A stretch of DNA of 64,000 bases, taken from assembly GCA_949752735.1 (NCBI GenBank), contig OX457041.1, forward strand, positions 29,476,900 through 29,540,899, read 5' to 3'. Source of the DNA: Lumbricus terrestris. Its lineage: Eukaryota > Annelida > Clitellata > Crassiclitellata > Lumbricidae. Within the stretch, counting starts at the first letter, position 1; every line of letters begins with the position of its first letter. The translations under genes were made by a program, and so were the position numbers. Below the pieces are notes generated by a model. It saw only the letters and a program-made list of their open reading frames with translations. It did not search any database and was not told where the DNA came from. Below are positions 1-12,386 of the stretch, piece after piece.

Positions 1-103
1 TGTGTGACATTACACATGGCCTGACCCCCTCCCCCTGTCACAAACTGTCACACTTTCTTACACTTCCTCCCCCCTGGAGCGTGACGTACTTTATGGACGG
101 CCC
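1..103. other. Possible mobile-element end cut by the window edge
   Basis: The first 103 bases have C-rich runs, TGTCACA-type repeats (TGTCACAAACTGTCACAC) and a GCGTGACGTACTTTATGGAC stretch. From memory this resembles a dispersed repeat terminus found in many invertebrates. No boundary or duplication can be read because the window starts inside it, so the family is unassigned. Confidence 0.25.
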
Positions 104-326
104 CTAAGATGAAACATTAATTAAGATGAAACATTAATTATGATGAAACATTAATTAAGATGAAACATTAATTAAGATGAAACATTAATTAAGATGAAAC
201 ATCAATTAAGATGACACTTTATTTAAGATGAAACATTAATTAAGATGAAACATTAATTAAGATGAAACATTAATTAAGATGAAACATTAATTAAGATGAA
301 ACATTAATTAAGGTGAAACATTAATT
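104..326. repeat. 17-bp minisatellite
   Basis: About 13 head-to-tail copies of a 17-bp unit, TAAGATGAAACATTAAT. Most copies are identical; a few carry one to four substitutions. The array starts immediately after the C-rich sequence at the left edge. Confidence 0.9.
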
Positions 327-760
327 AAGATTTGCGCATTAATGAAGTCACGTGTCTATACCCTGGTTTATCAATTGGACATTGATCCATTTTTATGACA
401 TTGAATTTCTTGACCAAACGATCTGACCAGAATTGACTGAAGCCATGCAATCATCATAAGAAGGATCATAATGGAAAACAGATTGGCTGAGAGTTCTTCT
501 ATGCGAGAATTGGTCTCACATCAGCTGCAGCATAAATGCTTCTCGGTTGGAGCTGACTTAATGGACTTTATCTCGGATCCAACTGCATCATGGGAGTGGT
601 CCTTTCCAGCCGCCTTGAATGATTGCAAAGCCAAGAAGAAGTGTCTTCCCTCCACTGCAGCAATTGTCTTTATTCGAGATGGATCGACGTCTCATCTTCT
701 GCAGTCGATGCATTTCCTTTTGTCCTTCCGTCCGATTGCTTATCTTTCTCTTCATCAGTC
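327..760. other. Intergenic, nothing recognised
   Basis: Unique-looking sequence between the 17-bp array and the hAT-like element. A 113-codon open frame begins at 471 but runs on into the transposable element at 761 and shows no domain, so I do not call it a gene. Confidence 0.5.
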
Positions 761-1183
761 CAGTGGCGTAGCCAGTTATTTTTTCATGGGGGGCAGTGGG
801 GTGGCAGCTTAAAATGATGGGGTGGCTACCGTTGGCAATTAAAGCGTGCATCGGTATATTGCCATAGACTATGTATTTCTAGATTTTGGATGTATTACAG
901 TATTGGACATAATACGCATGCAAGCCTCACTAGCTTGTCTGTCCCACAGTGCACTATAGTGGCCTGTCTCACTTTCCCATCACCCACCCTATAAGAAGTT
1001 GTACAGGAAGTTGTATAAAAAAATAAAATAAGTCAGAAATTATATAACATTCTTTAATTCTTTATCACTCGTAAAAGTAAAAAGTAAAACAAACGCAGAG
1101 ATTGAGGGGGCAGCTGGGGGGCAGCCCTTTCATTTGGGGGGGGGGGGCGGCTGCCCCCTTGCCCCCCCGTAGTTACGCCACTG
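761..1183. mobile_element. Non-autonomous hAT-like DNA transposon
   Basis: A 423-bp element beginning CAGTGGCGTAGCC and ending GTAGTTACGCCACTG, giving imperfect terminal inverted repeats with the core CAGTGGCGTA. It is flanked by a perfect 8-bp target duplication, CATCAGTC (753-760 and 1184-1191). Inside are G-rich and C-rich runs near the ends and an A/T-rich middle without transposase. The 8-bp duplication and CAG start are typical of hAT elements. The 10048-10374 element shares the same terminus. Confidence 0.85.
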
Positions 1184-2404
1184 CATCAGTCTCTGTCTGT
1201 CTCTTGTATGCTCGTCTGTCTGTTCAGCTTCCTGTCTGAAGATGCTTCAATTCAGAGTCTGCCGATATCATGGTTCGTTGTCTTTGCTGACATATATAAT
1301 TATAGACCTAACACTTATTTCATCGACACATAGATCGCTTACTGCACATTGTCCATTATTTCCAGCCAAAGAATTGAATGCATCGATGCAGTAAATGTCA
1401 GCGGCACAAAATGTGTTGGGGGGGGGAGTGGGGAAGAGAGGGGACTCTGGAATTAGGAACTTTGTAGAGGTTCCCTGGAGATAGATGATGTTTACCCAGT
1501 GGACGGTGACAGGCCTGACGCCGATGGGCGGTGATGTACTGCCGCATAGAGTGGGTGCAGAAGCCACGCGCTGTGATGACACGGACAGCTCTGCGATAGC
1601 ATTAGGACCAGAAACGCTATTAAAGGCATGCAACTAGATGCATGCAGGCGTCGAGCGCAACTGGCATTTGGATGGTTTGGCAATGATTAGATTGGATGCA
1701 GTTTCTCGTCCAATTTGTGCAACGAAATATCCATATTACAGAGTCCGATGGTACAGTGCTGATGATGATATCGTCATTCGATTGCGTCGTCTTCAAAAGC
1801 TGCGAACTGCAACCGTCAGTCCATGATCCGATGGTTCAGTGACGTAGGCATAGATATATGAAGAAGGGAAGATAAGAGTGACGATGGAGACGACGATGAC
1901 GATGACGACGACGATGATGATGATGATGACGATGACGGTACTCTGCGGTGATGTGGTCACCTCTTGTCGGGCCATAGCACAGTAGCAGCGACGCCACCGT
2001 CGACAACGCCCACGGCAGCAACCGCAGCAGCAGCAGCAGCAACCGCCGCAGAGGGATAAATGTCCGGACTGAAGGGAAGACTTGCTCAAAGGATCTGAGC
2101 ATTCGAGACATCGTGCATGAGAAAGAGCAATAGAAGAAGACAGCAGTAACGGGAACTGTAGAATCATCGGACATTAAATTCGTGTGTGACTATACTAGTG
2201 TTATGCTGCATGGCTCTAAAGAAGCTATCGATTGATTGATGGTCTAATTTTGAACCGTTAAAGCTGTAAAAGATTCATTTTTGCTATTCTCATAAGAATT
2301 GCTGAATCTGAAGAATCAGAGACTCGCCTACTTGGAAAGAAAATACTTTGAAAGTCTCGATTCATGGCTCGAAGCTAACCGGAAGTTGCTAGAAAGAGGT
2401 CGAG
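1184..2404. other. Intergenic upstream of the GPCR, with short trinucleotide runs
   Basis: Contains a (GAC/GAT)n run at about 1886-1935 and a short (GCA)n run at about 2024-2043. Open frames across these runs are low-complexity shadows. This is presumably the 5' flank or leader of the receptor gene, but I see no clear TATA box or initiator. Confidence 0.5.
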
Positions 2405-3646
2405 ATGGATGAGACGAGCATCGCTGCTGCAGAGGTAACTCCGGATGGATTCGGTTCCGAACAGACGGTGACCTTGGCGCAGAACGACAATGAGAGCGAC
2501 TACATCGAATTCCATCTGTCACAATGGCTGATGCTTTATGTAGCGCCTCTGCTTCTAGTCGTCGGAACGATAGGCAACATGATCAGCCTGTTCGTACTTC
2601 GCCATCCGTTCTTCAGGGACAGCCCCATCTCCTTCACCCTGTCTGCCCTGTCCGTCATCGATACACTGGTTCTCTACACGGCACTGCTCCGTCAGTGGCT
2701 GCTTGCGCTCGGTCTCGGCGACGTTCGCGCACTGCTGGGTTCCGTCAGCTGCAAGGGACACTTCCTGTTGACCTACTATCTCCAGCAGCTGTCCTCCTGG
2801 ACTCTGGTCGTCGTCACCATCGAAAGGACGGTCTGCGTCGGTCTGCCTCTGGCGGCCAAGGTCCTGTGCACGAAACGGAGGATCCTTATCTTCTGGCTGT
2901 CCATTGCCATCGCTCTCTTCCTGTTGAACTCTCACTTCTTCTTCACAGTCTCCTACTCACGACAGCGACCCTTCGCAACGGAAAACATCACAGAGCTGAT
3001 CTGCTTCACCGCAGAACCTTACAAGGAATTCTTCCACGTACATTGGTATTTCATCGACTTCGCGTTCGTCTCAGCCATTCCGTTCATCATCATACTCATC
3101 GGCAACGTCATCATCATCATCTGCGTCGTAAAGGCGATTAAGTTTCGTCATCATCAACAGCTATGCAGCCCGACAACCCTGACACCTGCCCCGATCTCTC
3201 CACAGCAGCACAATCCGATGACGTCACAGACCGCCATGTTGGTTGGCGTCAGCTTCCTCTTCCTGTTGACGACTTCACCGAGCGCCATCTTCTTTATTGC
3301 CTCCGACGACCTTCACTTGCGCGCCTATTCAAGCAAGCGTCTGTTGGCGCAGCTGCGGTTGGCTTTCGTTGTCACGATGCTTCTCTACTACGTCAACAAC
3401 GCCGTCAACTTCGTGCTCTACTGCGTTTCTGGGACGCGCTTTCGTCGAGCCCTGGTTGACATCTGGCGACGAAAACTGAAAGGAAGAAGTGGAGGAGGCG
3501 AGACGACGACACGCAAGATGCAGCAGGCTGCGACAACGTTCGAGACGAGGACAACAGTGAAACGAGATACAGTTAGGAAGCTGTCTTCAGAAATCGGGGG
3601 TCGATTGGTGATTAAGGATGTGGGAAAAACAGTCCTAAAAAGCTAA
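2405..3646 (+). CDS. Class A (rhodopsin-like) GPCR, neuropeptide/FMRFamide-receptor-like
   Basis: An intact single-exon frame of 413 residues encoding a seven-transmembrane receptor. TM1 is about residues 40-65 with the GN pair (N58). TM2 is about 75-97 with D86. TM3 is about 113-141 and ends in ERT (140-142), the DRY-motif equivalent. TM4 is about 159-180, TM5 about 212-244 with P226, TM6 about 275-299, and TM7 about 315-342 with NFVLY (335-339) in place of NPxxY. C116 and C200 fit the conserved extracellular disulfide. N-glycosylation sequons lie at N29 (N-terminus) and N194 (extracellular loop 2). The tail is basic and rich in Ser/Thr, as expected for G-protein and arrestin contact. The start is ATG in good context (GAGATGG). 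The layout resembles large invertebrate families of orphan peptide receptors. Its ligand cannot be told from sequence. It lacks introns, so it may be a retrocopy-derived or naturally single-exon gene. Confidence 0.88.
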   Translation: MDETSIAAAEVTPDGFGSEQTVTLAQNDNESDYIEFHLSQWLMLYVAPLLLVVGTIGNMISLFVLRHPFFRDSPISFTLSALSVIDTLVLYTALLRQWLLALGLGDVRALLGSVSCKGHFLLTYYLQQLSSWTLVVVTIERTVCVGLPLAAKVLCTKRRILIFWLSIAIALFLLNSHFFFTVSYSRQRPFATENITELICFTAEPYKEFFHVHWYFIDFAFVSAIPFIIILIGNVIIIICVVKAIKFRHHQQLCSPTTLTPAPISPQQHNPMTSQTAMLVGVSFLFLLTTSPSAIFFIASDDLHLRAYSSKRLLAQLRLAFVVTMLLYYVNNAVNFVLYCVSGTRFRRALVDIWRRKLKGRSGGGETTTRKMQQAATTFETRTTVKRDTVRKLSSEIGGRLVIKDVGKTVLKS

Positions 3647-3713
3647 GTATAGGCCTTAGTCGCTTGTTGAACTTCTGTTTTTGTTGCCCCAGCGAACGTT
3701 GAAGGGCTATACT

Positions 3714-3716
<3 letters not shown>

Positions 3717-3778
<62 letters not shown>
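3717..3778. repeat. (TA)n microsatellite in the GPCR 3' region
   Basis: About 31 TA units starting roughly 70 bases after the receptor stop codon. More diffuse TATA/CATGTATA tracts continue to about 3900. Confidence 0.9.
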
Positions 3779-3779
<1 letters not shown>

Positions 3780-4558
3780 TATGCAATAGTATGCATACAT
3801 GTATATATATAGTAGACATACGTGTATATATTAGTATACACATATTATATATAATATATATATACATATAAATGGTATATACATGTATATATAATATACA
3901 TGTGGGAATGTGACTTCGACGGAGAGACGGACGTAGGCCTATACGTTTTCGTTAAGACTTGATTGTTCGTTGCTTCATTGCAATCATGTCATGAACTAAT
4001 AACATCTACCTATAGTACTGAGCGGTTTCAGTTATAGATATCCGTTTGAAAGTAGATCCAGCCATTACTATGAACATTCCAGCAAAATGATAGACTGTAA
4101 AAAATATGCCACAGCTAGAACATTACTTTTATGTGACATAAATAAGCTTTAGCATGAGGTATAAAATGCGCAGGTGCGTTATATAGGTCTAAAAGCTCTG
4201 TGCTGCTGTGCCTTAGGCCTACTCTTTTACCAATCTCGATGGCTTATTGCCAGAGTGCCTCGCTGGGAAACGGTTGCATGACCAAAAGACTATTTTCATT
4301 CCGTGGTAGACTAATTATACGGATTGATTGTTAACGCGTCTATATATATTATTCAGAAGGTTCTCGTTATTTTCAACGTTTGCCTTGACTCTGTCTGTCG
4401 GGGTGACTGGTGCATCATGATAGACTAGACTCACTAGAGTGTTGTGTTGTGGTTGGTTGGCTCCGTTGCTGTCTGGCAGTTTTCTATTTTGTTTTTCGTG
4501 TTTTCTGCTATGCAGAATTTATATTTTCTTTAGATGAGTTTGAATGACAGTCTAACAA
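3779..4558. other. Intergenic, AT-rich
   Basis: AT-rich sequence with two TAGGCCTA palindromes (3934-3941 and 4214-4221). No gene or transposon boundary was recognised. It may include 3' untranslated sequence of the receptor. Confidence 0.4.
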
Positions 4559-4561
4559 TAA

Positions 4562-4613
<52 letters not shown>

Positions 4614-4713
4614 CCATTCCCATCTCCGGATTTTTTTTGAGCACCTGAGGGATCATAAATACCTCGGGTTTAAACAAAAATAAAAAAAAATAAAAATAAT
4701 AATAATAATAATA

Positions 4714-4775
<62 letters not shown>

Positions 4776-4780
4776 TAACA
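4559..4780. repeat. Two (AAT)n microsatellites
   Basis: AAT arrays at about 4559-4611 and 4690-4780, separated by about 80 bases of unique sequence. The second array abuts the LINE remnant that follows. Confidence 0.9.
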
Positions 4781-4789
4781 ATAATTATA

Positions 4790-5635
4790 ATAGCGTCTGT
4801 ATTGCAAGATCACAGACTTAGCCTTAATCCTTCCAACGCCCAATTGATTTTGTCTGGAACCAAGCAGCATTAGCTTGATGTTCAATTACTGGCCTCAATA
4901 TTTCCTGACTTAACCTTTTCTTCTAGTGTCCGTTATCTGGGAGTCACACTTAACAGTGCTCTGACATTTACTGAACACCTGTCACTCTTGACCCGTTCCT
5001 GTTACTACCACTTGAGACGACATATGGCAATTATAGAAGATCGGTATCCTCCAAGGTGTTACGACTATGGTACATGCCTTTATCTCCTCACGAATTGACT
5101 ACTGTAACTCCCTACTAATTGGGTTTTCTGAGGTTCGCTTGTCATCTGCAGACTTATCGCACGACTTTCTTGATACTCGCACATCTCCACATACATGAGT
5201 CATGACCTTCACTGGCTTCCGATCTTTGCCCGAATCAGATACAATTGAGGTCTTGCTCCTAGTTACTGGGTGACTTCAGGGCTTAGCGCCTAAATACCTC
5301 TGCGACTTAATGTGTAAGCCTCTCTCTGTAAGATCTTCACGCCCTCTTCGTTCTGCTGACCGCTTTGATCTATTTGTACCTAGATCACGAACCTCATTAA
5401 CCCAACATCTGGCTTTTACCAGTGTTGGTTCTTTGGAATCACCTTCCTTCCGAAATTCTTGGCAGGATTCTTGCAGGAAATTTTCCTGCATCTAATTTAC
5501 CTGAATATTTTTGCTGCTTGAAGACATTTCTCTTTTCATGGGCCTGTCACGCTGAGAGCGCTTCTGAATACCGTAGCTCTGCTGTGAGCAGCGCTTTACA
5601 ATTGCTTTATTAAATTAGATTAGATTAGATTAGAA
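4790..5635 (+). pseudogene. Decayed L2/CR1-like LINE, C-terminal reverse transcriptase part and tail
   Basis: Broken in several frames, but translated pieces match the C-terminal portion of CR1/L2/Jockey-group reverse transcriptases: LSLNPSNAQLILSGTK, VRYLGVTLNSALTF, RSCYYHLR, then SSRPLRSADRFDLFVPRSRT and WNHLPSEILGRILAGNF. The tail reads GAGAGCGCTTCTGAATA and ends in (ATTAG)n at 5612-5634, the short tandem repeat end typical of this LINE group. Stops and frameshifts show it is dead. Confidence 0.75.
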
Positions 5636-6298
5636 CGTATGTGGCACTTTTACTACCGTTGCGGAGTACGAGGCCTGAATTGCCAGACATTCATCAGCAA
5701 CAGCTCCTGCCATAATTTTTTCGACTCGTGACGGATCATATGTAGCTCTGAAAATAATAATGATTAAAATGATGATAATAATATTGAGAGCGATCAACTA
5801 CCGCTCTATGTAAGTAAGCAAGTAAAAAAGAATTTGTGTATCAGTAATGTCCGGAACAATTATTGTCTATTACCATTAGACTAATGCTGTGTTTGTGTCA
5901 ACCTGATTATTAGAAATAAACGATTAATCGATTGATTGACTGATTGATTTACTCTGTATTAGACTACTAGCAAACGCACAGTATCTTACAGAGAAAGTAA
6001 ATAATAGAAACATTAATTTTGTGAGAGATTAATATTATGCACTTTCATAATAAAATTTATGCTGACAAAAGAATCAGCTGCATGTGCATGGAGAGAGTGA
6101 GATTCTATTCGCATATTGTAAGGAGTGTTCTTAATTACGAGGAGGTTATAAAGAATGAGATAAAGTGATTTGAGAGGATGGAACAGAAAAGAAAAGTGTC
6201 AGCTCTAGAGCAGTTCTTGTTGAAGCTAGGAACATCGACACAATCACACAAAGGAAGCGTGGACGGGACAGTTTTCCTAAACACCGTTAGCCTAAGGC
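5636..6298. other. Intergenic, nothing recognised
   Basis: AT-rich sequence. A GATTGATTGA-type run at about 5925-5950 could be the tail of another LINE copy, but no body is visible. Confidence 0.4.
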
Positions 6299-6484
6299 CA
6301 GGGCTGTTTTAAAGAAATTTTTAGAACTGCACAACCCATTCTTTTCTTCCCATCCTCCATGGTAAATTACTTCCAATCGGAGGGCAATGGCCTTTTTTGT
6401 TAGTTTTAACTGTACATAAGTGCTTCTACAACTGCACAAATCCATTTAGAACTGCACATTTTGTGCATGTTAAGAAAAGCCCTG
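6299..6484. mobile_element. hAT-like MITE, family CAGGGCT, copy 1
   Basis: A 186-bp element starting CAGGGCTGTTTTAAA and ending AAGAAAAGCCCTG, flanked by a perfect 8-bp duplication CCTAAGGC (6291-6298 and 6485-6492). Contains TTAGAACTGCACA motifs. A diverged second copy lies at 7357-7542 in the same orientation. Confidence 0.85.
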
Positions 6485-7356
6485 CCTAAGGCGCTCTCGC
6501 TCCCCCACTCTGCAGCAGAATTATTTTGTCAATGTGTGTGTGCATCATAAAGAGTCAATCCAATCAGTGACGGTGACACTCAGCTAAGTAATTAATCATC
6601 TCATGGACTTTCTGGATATCCGAATGGGAAAGGAGGGCAATTGGTTTGAACCTTGGACACATGAAACCGTCTCCAACTGTATCCAAATGAAAGAAGTAAA
6701 GCCTGCAAAGCATTTCAAGTTTAGGAGATTTTTGACGTCTGCTTAACAGAAAGAATTCGATCTACACGGAATTTGAAGAAACCTGTTAAGAATAAGAGTC
6801 ATTTCCGAATACATTTCTGGAGAAACGGGCGTTTGATATTGTTTTGATTCCATAAGATAAAAATTCAATTTGACGCAAATCACGAAGCCGAAAGTCAAAT
6901 CAGCATGTCTGACAAAATTCGACCAATAAATCTGACAATGCAATTTGGCCTTAAAAGTCCAATTGTATAGACCTATAGGCCCCTATTTCGGGCATCTCGA
7001 AAGCGTTTTCAATTTTATTTCTGCATGATGCATCGCTACTCGCTAGCACCAACGAAATGGAGGAGGCTGTTAGATTAATTGCTCTCATTCCCATGGCAAT
7101 GGGCAGCAGCCGTGTGAGTGACCTGCAGCTGAACTTTCACCTAAGGTTGGGTATACATTGAAGACCTCTGGTTAAAGGGATTCGACAGTGTGTGAATGTG
7201 TATGACTGTATGTGCGTGCTTGTGATTCTTGCTCTGCGTGCTTCCTTATTATAGATGCCCACAGTTTATAAACGGAAGTCTATGAAGATATGGACCATCG
7301 AGATAATGGTTTCGTCCGCAGAGGCTGTATTATATATAGGCTATAGGGCTATAGGC
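6485..7356. other. Intergenic, nothing recognised
   Basis: Unique-looking sequence separating two copies of the same MITE family. No coding frame of interest. Confidence 0.4.
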
Positions 7357-7542
7357 TAGTGCTTTTTTAAAAGGAATTTTTAGAACTGCACAATCCCTTC
7401 TTTCCTTTTCCATCCTCCATGCATGGCAAATTACTTCCAATCGGATGACAATGACCTTTTTACTGTTGTTAACTGTGCGAGTGTTTTTGTAGTTTCATCC
7501 ATTTAAAACTGCACATTTTAACTGCACGCTAAAAAAGTCCTG
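7357..7542. mobile_element. hAT-like MITE, family CAGGGCT, copy 2 (diverged)
   Basis: Aligns over its whole length with the 6299-6484 element. Shared blocks include TTTTTAGAACTGCACAA, CCATCCTCCATG, AAATTACTTCCAATCGGA and ACTGCACATTTT. The ends have decayed and no clear 8-bp duplication remains. Confidence 0.75.
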
Positions 7543-8560
<1,018 letters not shown>

Positions 8561-9192
8561 ATATATCTTTATAAATTATTTCTCTCTCTCTTTCTAGCTA
8601 AAGTGGATGCAATCCTATATAGGCCTAATTATCTCTGGTATAGTTCCGTATAATACCGTTTAAAACTTTAAAAGAACTCAAACTGGAGGCTGGAGTCTGG
8701 AGTTACAGTTCTAATGACATGTCATTAGTTTTTTTGGCTAAGTGAAGTTCCAGTGAAATGGAAGAATGCAGTCATTGACGCAGACTCTGCCTGCATGCAG
8801 AAGCAGATAAGAACCGACCAACAAATTCCATCAAGCTGACAAGTTGACCGTCGACGATTATAGCAGCGCATCATTGTCTAGACTCTAGATCATTGGACAT
8901 CACTCCTCCTCATTTGTGGGACGTATCCTAAAGGCAGACATTGAATAATAGATCCGGAAAGAAAAATGGCTGGTCGGTTTAATTCTACTCCCTCGTGAAA
9001 GTAGCGACGTAGAATTATACACGACAGCCCATTACAGATCTGCCACATTGATTGGACATCTGAAATGCATGTCCATACGAAAGCAGACATGTGCGCGGTG
9101 AGAATGATAGAAGTGACTGGTAGGAAGAACTGTTCGTCTAGGTTTGTGTTACACGGTGTTAATAGTTTCATTTTACTTGACTTCACATAGCC
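8561..9192. other. Intergenic, nothing recognised
   Basis: Ordinary sequence between the microsatellite and the GGTGTCACG transposon. A TAGGCCTA palindrome lies near 8620. Confidence 0.4.
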
Positions 9193-9646
9193 GGTGTCAC
9201 GAAATAGAGTATCCCCCGTATTAATTGTATCCCCCCAAATTTAAAAAAGTCGAAAAAACGCTTCCGCGTGTATGTTTTTGGTAAATTAATTTTTCTCTGC
9301 TTTGTTTTGAACAATGACACTAACAGGTATGTTTATTCCTACTAGATAATTTGTTTTGCCCTGTTTTTAGAGCACTTAAAACATTTAAAACACTTAAGAA
9401 CACTCAGAGTCACTAAATAAATTCGAGTTGCCTTTATCTGAGCATTGCTTAAGACACCTAAAACAATTAGAGTCACTTTAAATTTTGATTGCAGCCTACA
9501 TTTTTTTATTATGCGCATTTTTCAAAAAATGGGATAGAATGGTATATCCCCCCGGATAGTATAGACCGGTTAATTCCATCCGGGGGGATAGATTAATTCA
9601 TCCCCCCGGAAAGCTTTCAGGGGGGATACTCCGTTTCGTGTCACCG
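9193..9646. mobile_element. DNA transposon (non-autonomous), family GGTGTCACG, copy 1
   Basis: A 454-bp element with inverted ends GGTGTCACGAAAT and TTTCGTGTCACCG. The 12-bp inverted repeat has one mismatch. Runs of GGGGGGATA and TATCCCCCC lie just inside each end. It appears to be flanked by a 3-bp duplication GCC (9190-9192 and 9647-9649). The second copy at 60981-61435 gives the same boundaries with a GCA duplication. There is no open frame. The superfamily is not assigned; a 3-bp duplication would suit PIF/Harbinger- or CACTA-like elements. Confidence 0.8.
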
Positions 9647-9839
9647 GCCACAGTTGTTTCTTTCACATAATAACGCCATTGCCCAATAGCGATGGCACTC
9701 GCAGCTGAGTGCAATATAATTACGTCTTTGATCCTCTGTAGGCTTAGCCTACTGATTTTCTGAACCACTCAAACCGCAAATGTTATGTTTCTCGTAATAT
9801 TCGAATTAAGTGATGCCATAAAAATGCATAATTATAAGC

Positions 9840-10040
9840 GCTTGTTATAGCGCCCCTTCGAGATTTATACTCTCCCGAATACAGCGCGAACACTGAATCG
9901 GTGTTTCACGCCGATACAATTGCGAGTGAAGGACTTGCCCTTAGGGTACCGTATACGCCGCCGCTTGAGGTGAATTCGAACCCGCGACCTTCCGACTTCA
10001 AGTCACCGAACATACCACCGGGCACACACCGACCCGTACA
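9840..10040 (-). mobile_element. tRNA-derived SINE with an L2-like LINE tail
   Basis: Read on the minus strand from about 10040, it starts with a tRNA-like head. There is an A-box-like TGTGCCCGGTGG, then GACTTGAAGTCGGAAGGTCG and a B-box GGTTCGAATTC (consensus GGTTCGANNCC). A unique body AGGGCAAGTCCTTCACTCG follows, then a tail GAAGGGGCGCTATAAC. The tail matches the LINE tails at 11645, 32520 and 35815, as expected if the SINE borrows the L2-like reverse transcriptase. A hAT-like element sits next to its head. Confidence 0.75.
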
Positions 10041-10047
10041 CATAGAC

Positions 10048-10374
10048 CAGTGGCGTAACTAGAAACTCGGGGGCCCCTAGACAAAATATGAAGGTGGGGC
10101 CCTCACCCTACGGTACTTATTGAAATGTATTATTACTTATTAATTTACTGAAATGCTGATGTAGCCTATATGAACAAGATACAAGTACAAATTACAGTAA
10201 ACTGTAAGTTCCTAACAAGGCTCGTCGCGTCGTGTCGGGTTGACGGAACTTGACGGGTTCTATTTAACATATATTTTTTCGGAGTCTTGCAAACTCGGGG
10301 GCCCCTCTGGGGCCTCTACACTCGGAGGTCCCTAGACTTTGTCTTACCCAGTCTACCCTATTGTTACGCCACTG
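10048..10374. mobile_element. Non-autonomous hAT-like DNA transposon
   Basis: A 327-bp element starting CAGTGGCGTAACTAG and ending TTGTTACGCCACTG. It has a perfect 8-bp duplication ACATAGAC (10040-10047 and 10375-10382). Subterminal CTCGGGGGCCCCT motifs lie near both ends. Same terminal sequence as 761-1183. No coding frame. Confidence 0.88.
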
Positions 10375-11640
10375 ACATAGACACGCACACGAAGACATAC
10401 AATTCACGCGACAAGTGCAGCTGCCATTTAGTACCTGGACTTTGAATAGCGCTGCATGCCAGCGTGGGTGTCCTATCGAAGAAACCCATTAATAAGATTC
10501 GAAGAAGTGTATTCAAGTAGGCCTACTTTTCACAACTGCAAAGTTGTCGTGAGTGCTTATCAAAACTGCGATGTTATCGTGAGTCTAAAATAAAATTAAT
10601 ACTTTACTAAGCTATTTTGATCATAATTTTTTGCAATGAACATTTTTATTGCTGCGACATTTAAGCTATGTTAATCCGATCTACAAATTCAGTTGATTGT
10701 GGTTACTTTAAGAATTATTCTACCCTTTGGGAATATCTAAGTAATATCCACCATAAATTCCATGTTATTGCTCTCACTAAATCGACTTTTGTGCGACTTT
10801 TAAGCTATGTTAATCCGATCTACAAATTCAGTTGATAGTGGTTGAAATCAAACATCGTCATTTTAACTTGTTGCAAATTCAAACAATAGCTTTTTTGAGG
10901 CTGAGTTCTGTTTTATACAAGGTATGGCAGTCTGATAGACTCCAAAAAACTCAACCAACCCAAGTATTGTTAGCAAGTTATGGTAATGTAAAGTGAAATG
11001 AAAGTCAGCGAAAGTTTTCTCAATGTCACGACTATCATAATGATTAAGCGTAGGTATAGGCCTACATTTGCTTTTGTATAAAACTTGGCCAATGACCATG
11101 TTCTTAAGATTTTGCTAATATCATGTAACGCTTGGATCATAGATGATAGATGTCTCGCGGAGTTGCCTCCTCTTGAACATACATGTATATATAGGTCTGG
11201 ACAGCATGATGAAAGCAGGTTACGCATCTCATATCACCAGCAAGGAAACTGAGTTCCAGAAACTTAATTAGGCCTCTTGGAGGAGATTATAGATAATTAC
11301 CGTCACCAAGGTCTTGGCATAGGGCTATATATATATATACATGTATATATATAATTATGTATGCACCCTATAATCTACGTCTATACAGGAAACCTACACT
11401 GATCACTGTAACTAACTTTCACTTTCTAAGTTTCTATTGACCGGACTCAAAGGTTTTGATAACAAAAAACAGTCTCCTTCCTAAGAGTCGTGGAGTTCTA
11501 CTGTTCTACTCTTAAATTAATTTGTTTCTTCCTTTGTGCAGCTCTAACAAAGTGAAAGTGAGACCCAGCTCATGAATATCCATATCTCGTTCTTCTATAA
11601 ATTCACTCACACACAAACACCAACACGATTAGGCTAGAGA
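10375..11640. other. Intergenic with a 51-bp direct duplication
   Basis: Contains two 51-bp direct repeats (10654-10704 and 10793-10843), nearly identical, sharing GCTATGTTAATCCGATCTAC. Otherwise AT-rich with no recognised gene. Confidence 0.5.
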
Positions 11641-11644
11641 TCTT

Positions 11645-11700
11645 GAAGGGGCGCTATATAAATTTATGTGATTGATTGATTGATTAAAAGATTTCTTTTG
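11645..11700 (+). mobile_element. L2-like LINE/SINE 3' tail
   Basis: The short tail GAAGGGGCGCTATATAAAT is followed by (GATT)n. It matches the tail family seen elsewhere in this window; the body is missing or unrecognisable. Confidence 0.6.
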
Positions 11701-12322
11701 GTTCCCAATATGGTCTAAGCCTCTAAATGAATATTAGAAACTTTTCACCTATCAATGAAAGATTGCGAATGAACTTAAAGACTTCCATAGTGCCATTTTG
11801 GCGTGGAACGATAAGCACTTAAGCAGTCATCGCGTCCTGCTGGTAGCCTAATGCTAACTGTGTCGCCTTTCCATAGCACGGAGTTCTAGTGTGTCATGAA
11901 TTAAGCCGTTCTATCAATCCATTAATGTTGAGTCTGAAACTCTGAATGTGTTGCCTTGACATCTGCTATCATCTGCTATCAATAGCCCATCAAGCTTAGG
12001 ACACAGCTTTTATACAGAGGTTACTTTTACAAGATCGACAGTTCTGTCCAAATGCCTATATATGAATGGACAAACCATAATCAGATCATGACAACTTCTT
12101 TCCTCCACTGCATTCCAGCACCTTTTAACATGCAAGTGTGTGTATGCTCGCATGTATGAATGCATGAATGCATGCATTTATGTATGTCGCTGAATATTTG
12201 TATAGTCCATAATAATTTTATGTCAACAGAATATTTTAAACATGTAGAGTATTCTAAATAAGATGCAATAGCATTTATGCCATGCCAATGTTGTAGGTCT
12301 ACTATTATAGCAGGTTCGCTTA

Positions 12323-12386
<64 letters not shown>

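Noticed and set aside
588..851. Open frames across 470-850
   Set aside because: They cross the left end of the hAT-like element (761) and show no domains; chance frames.
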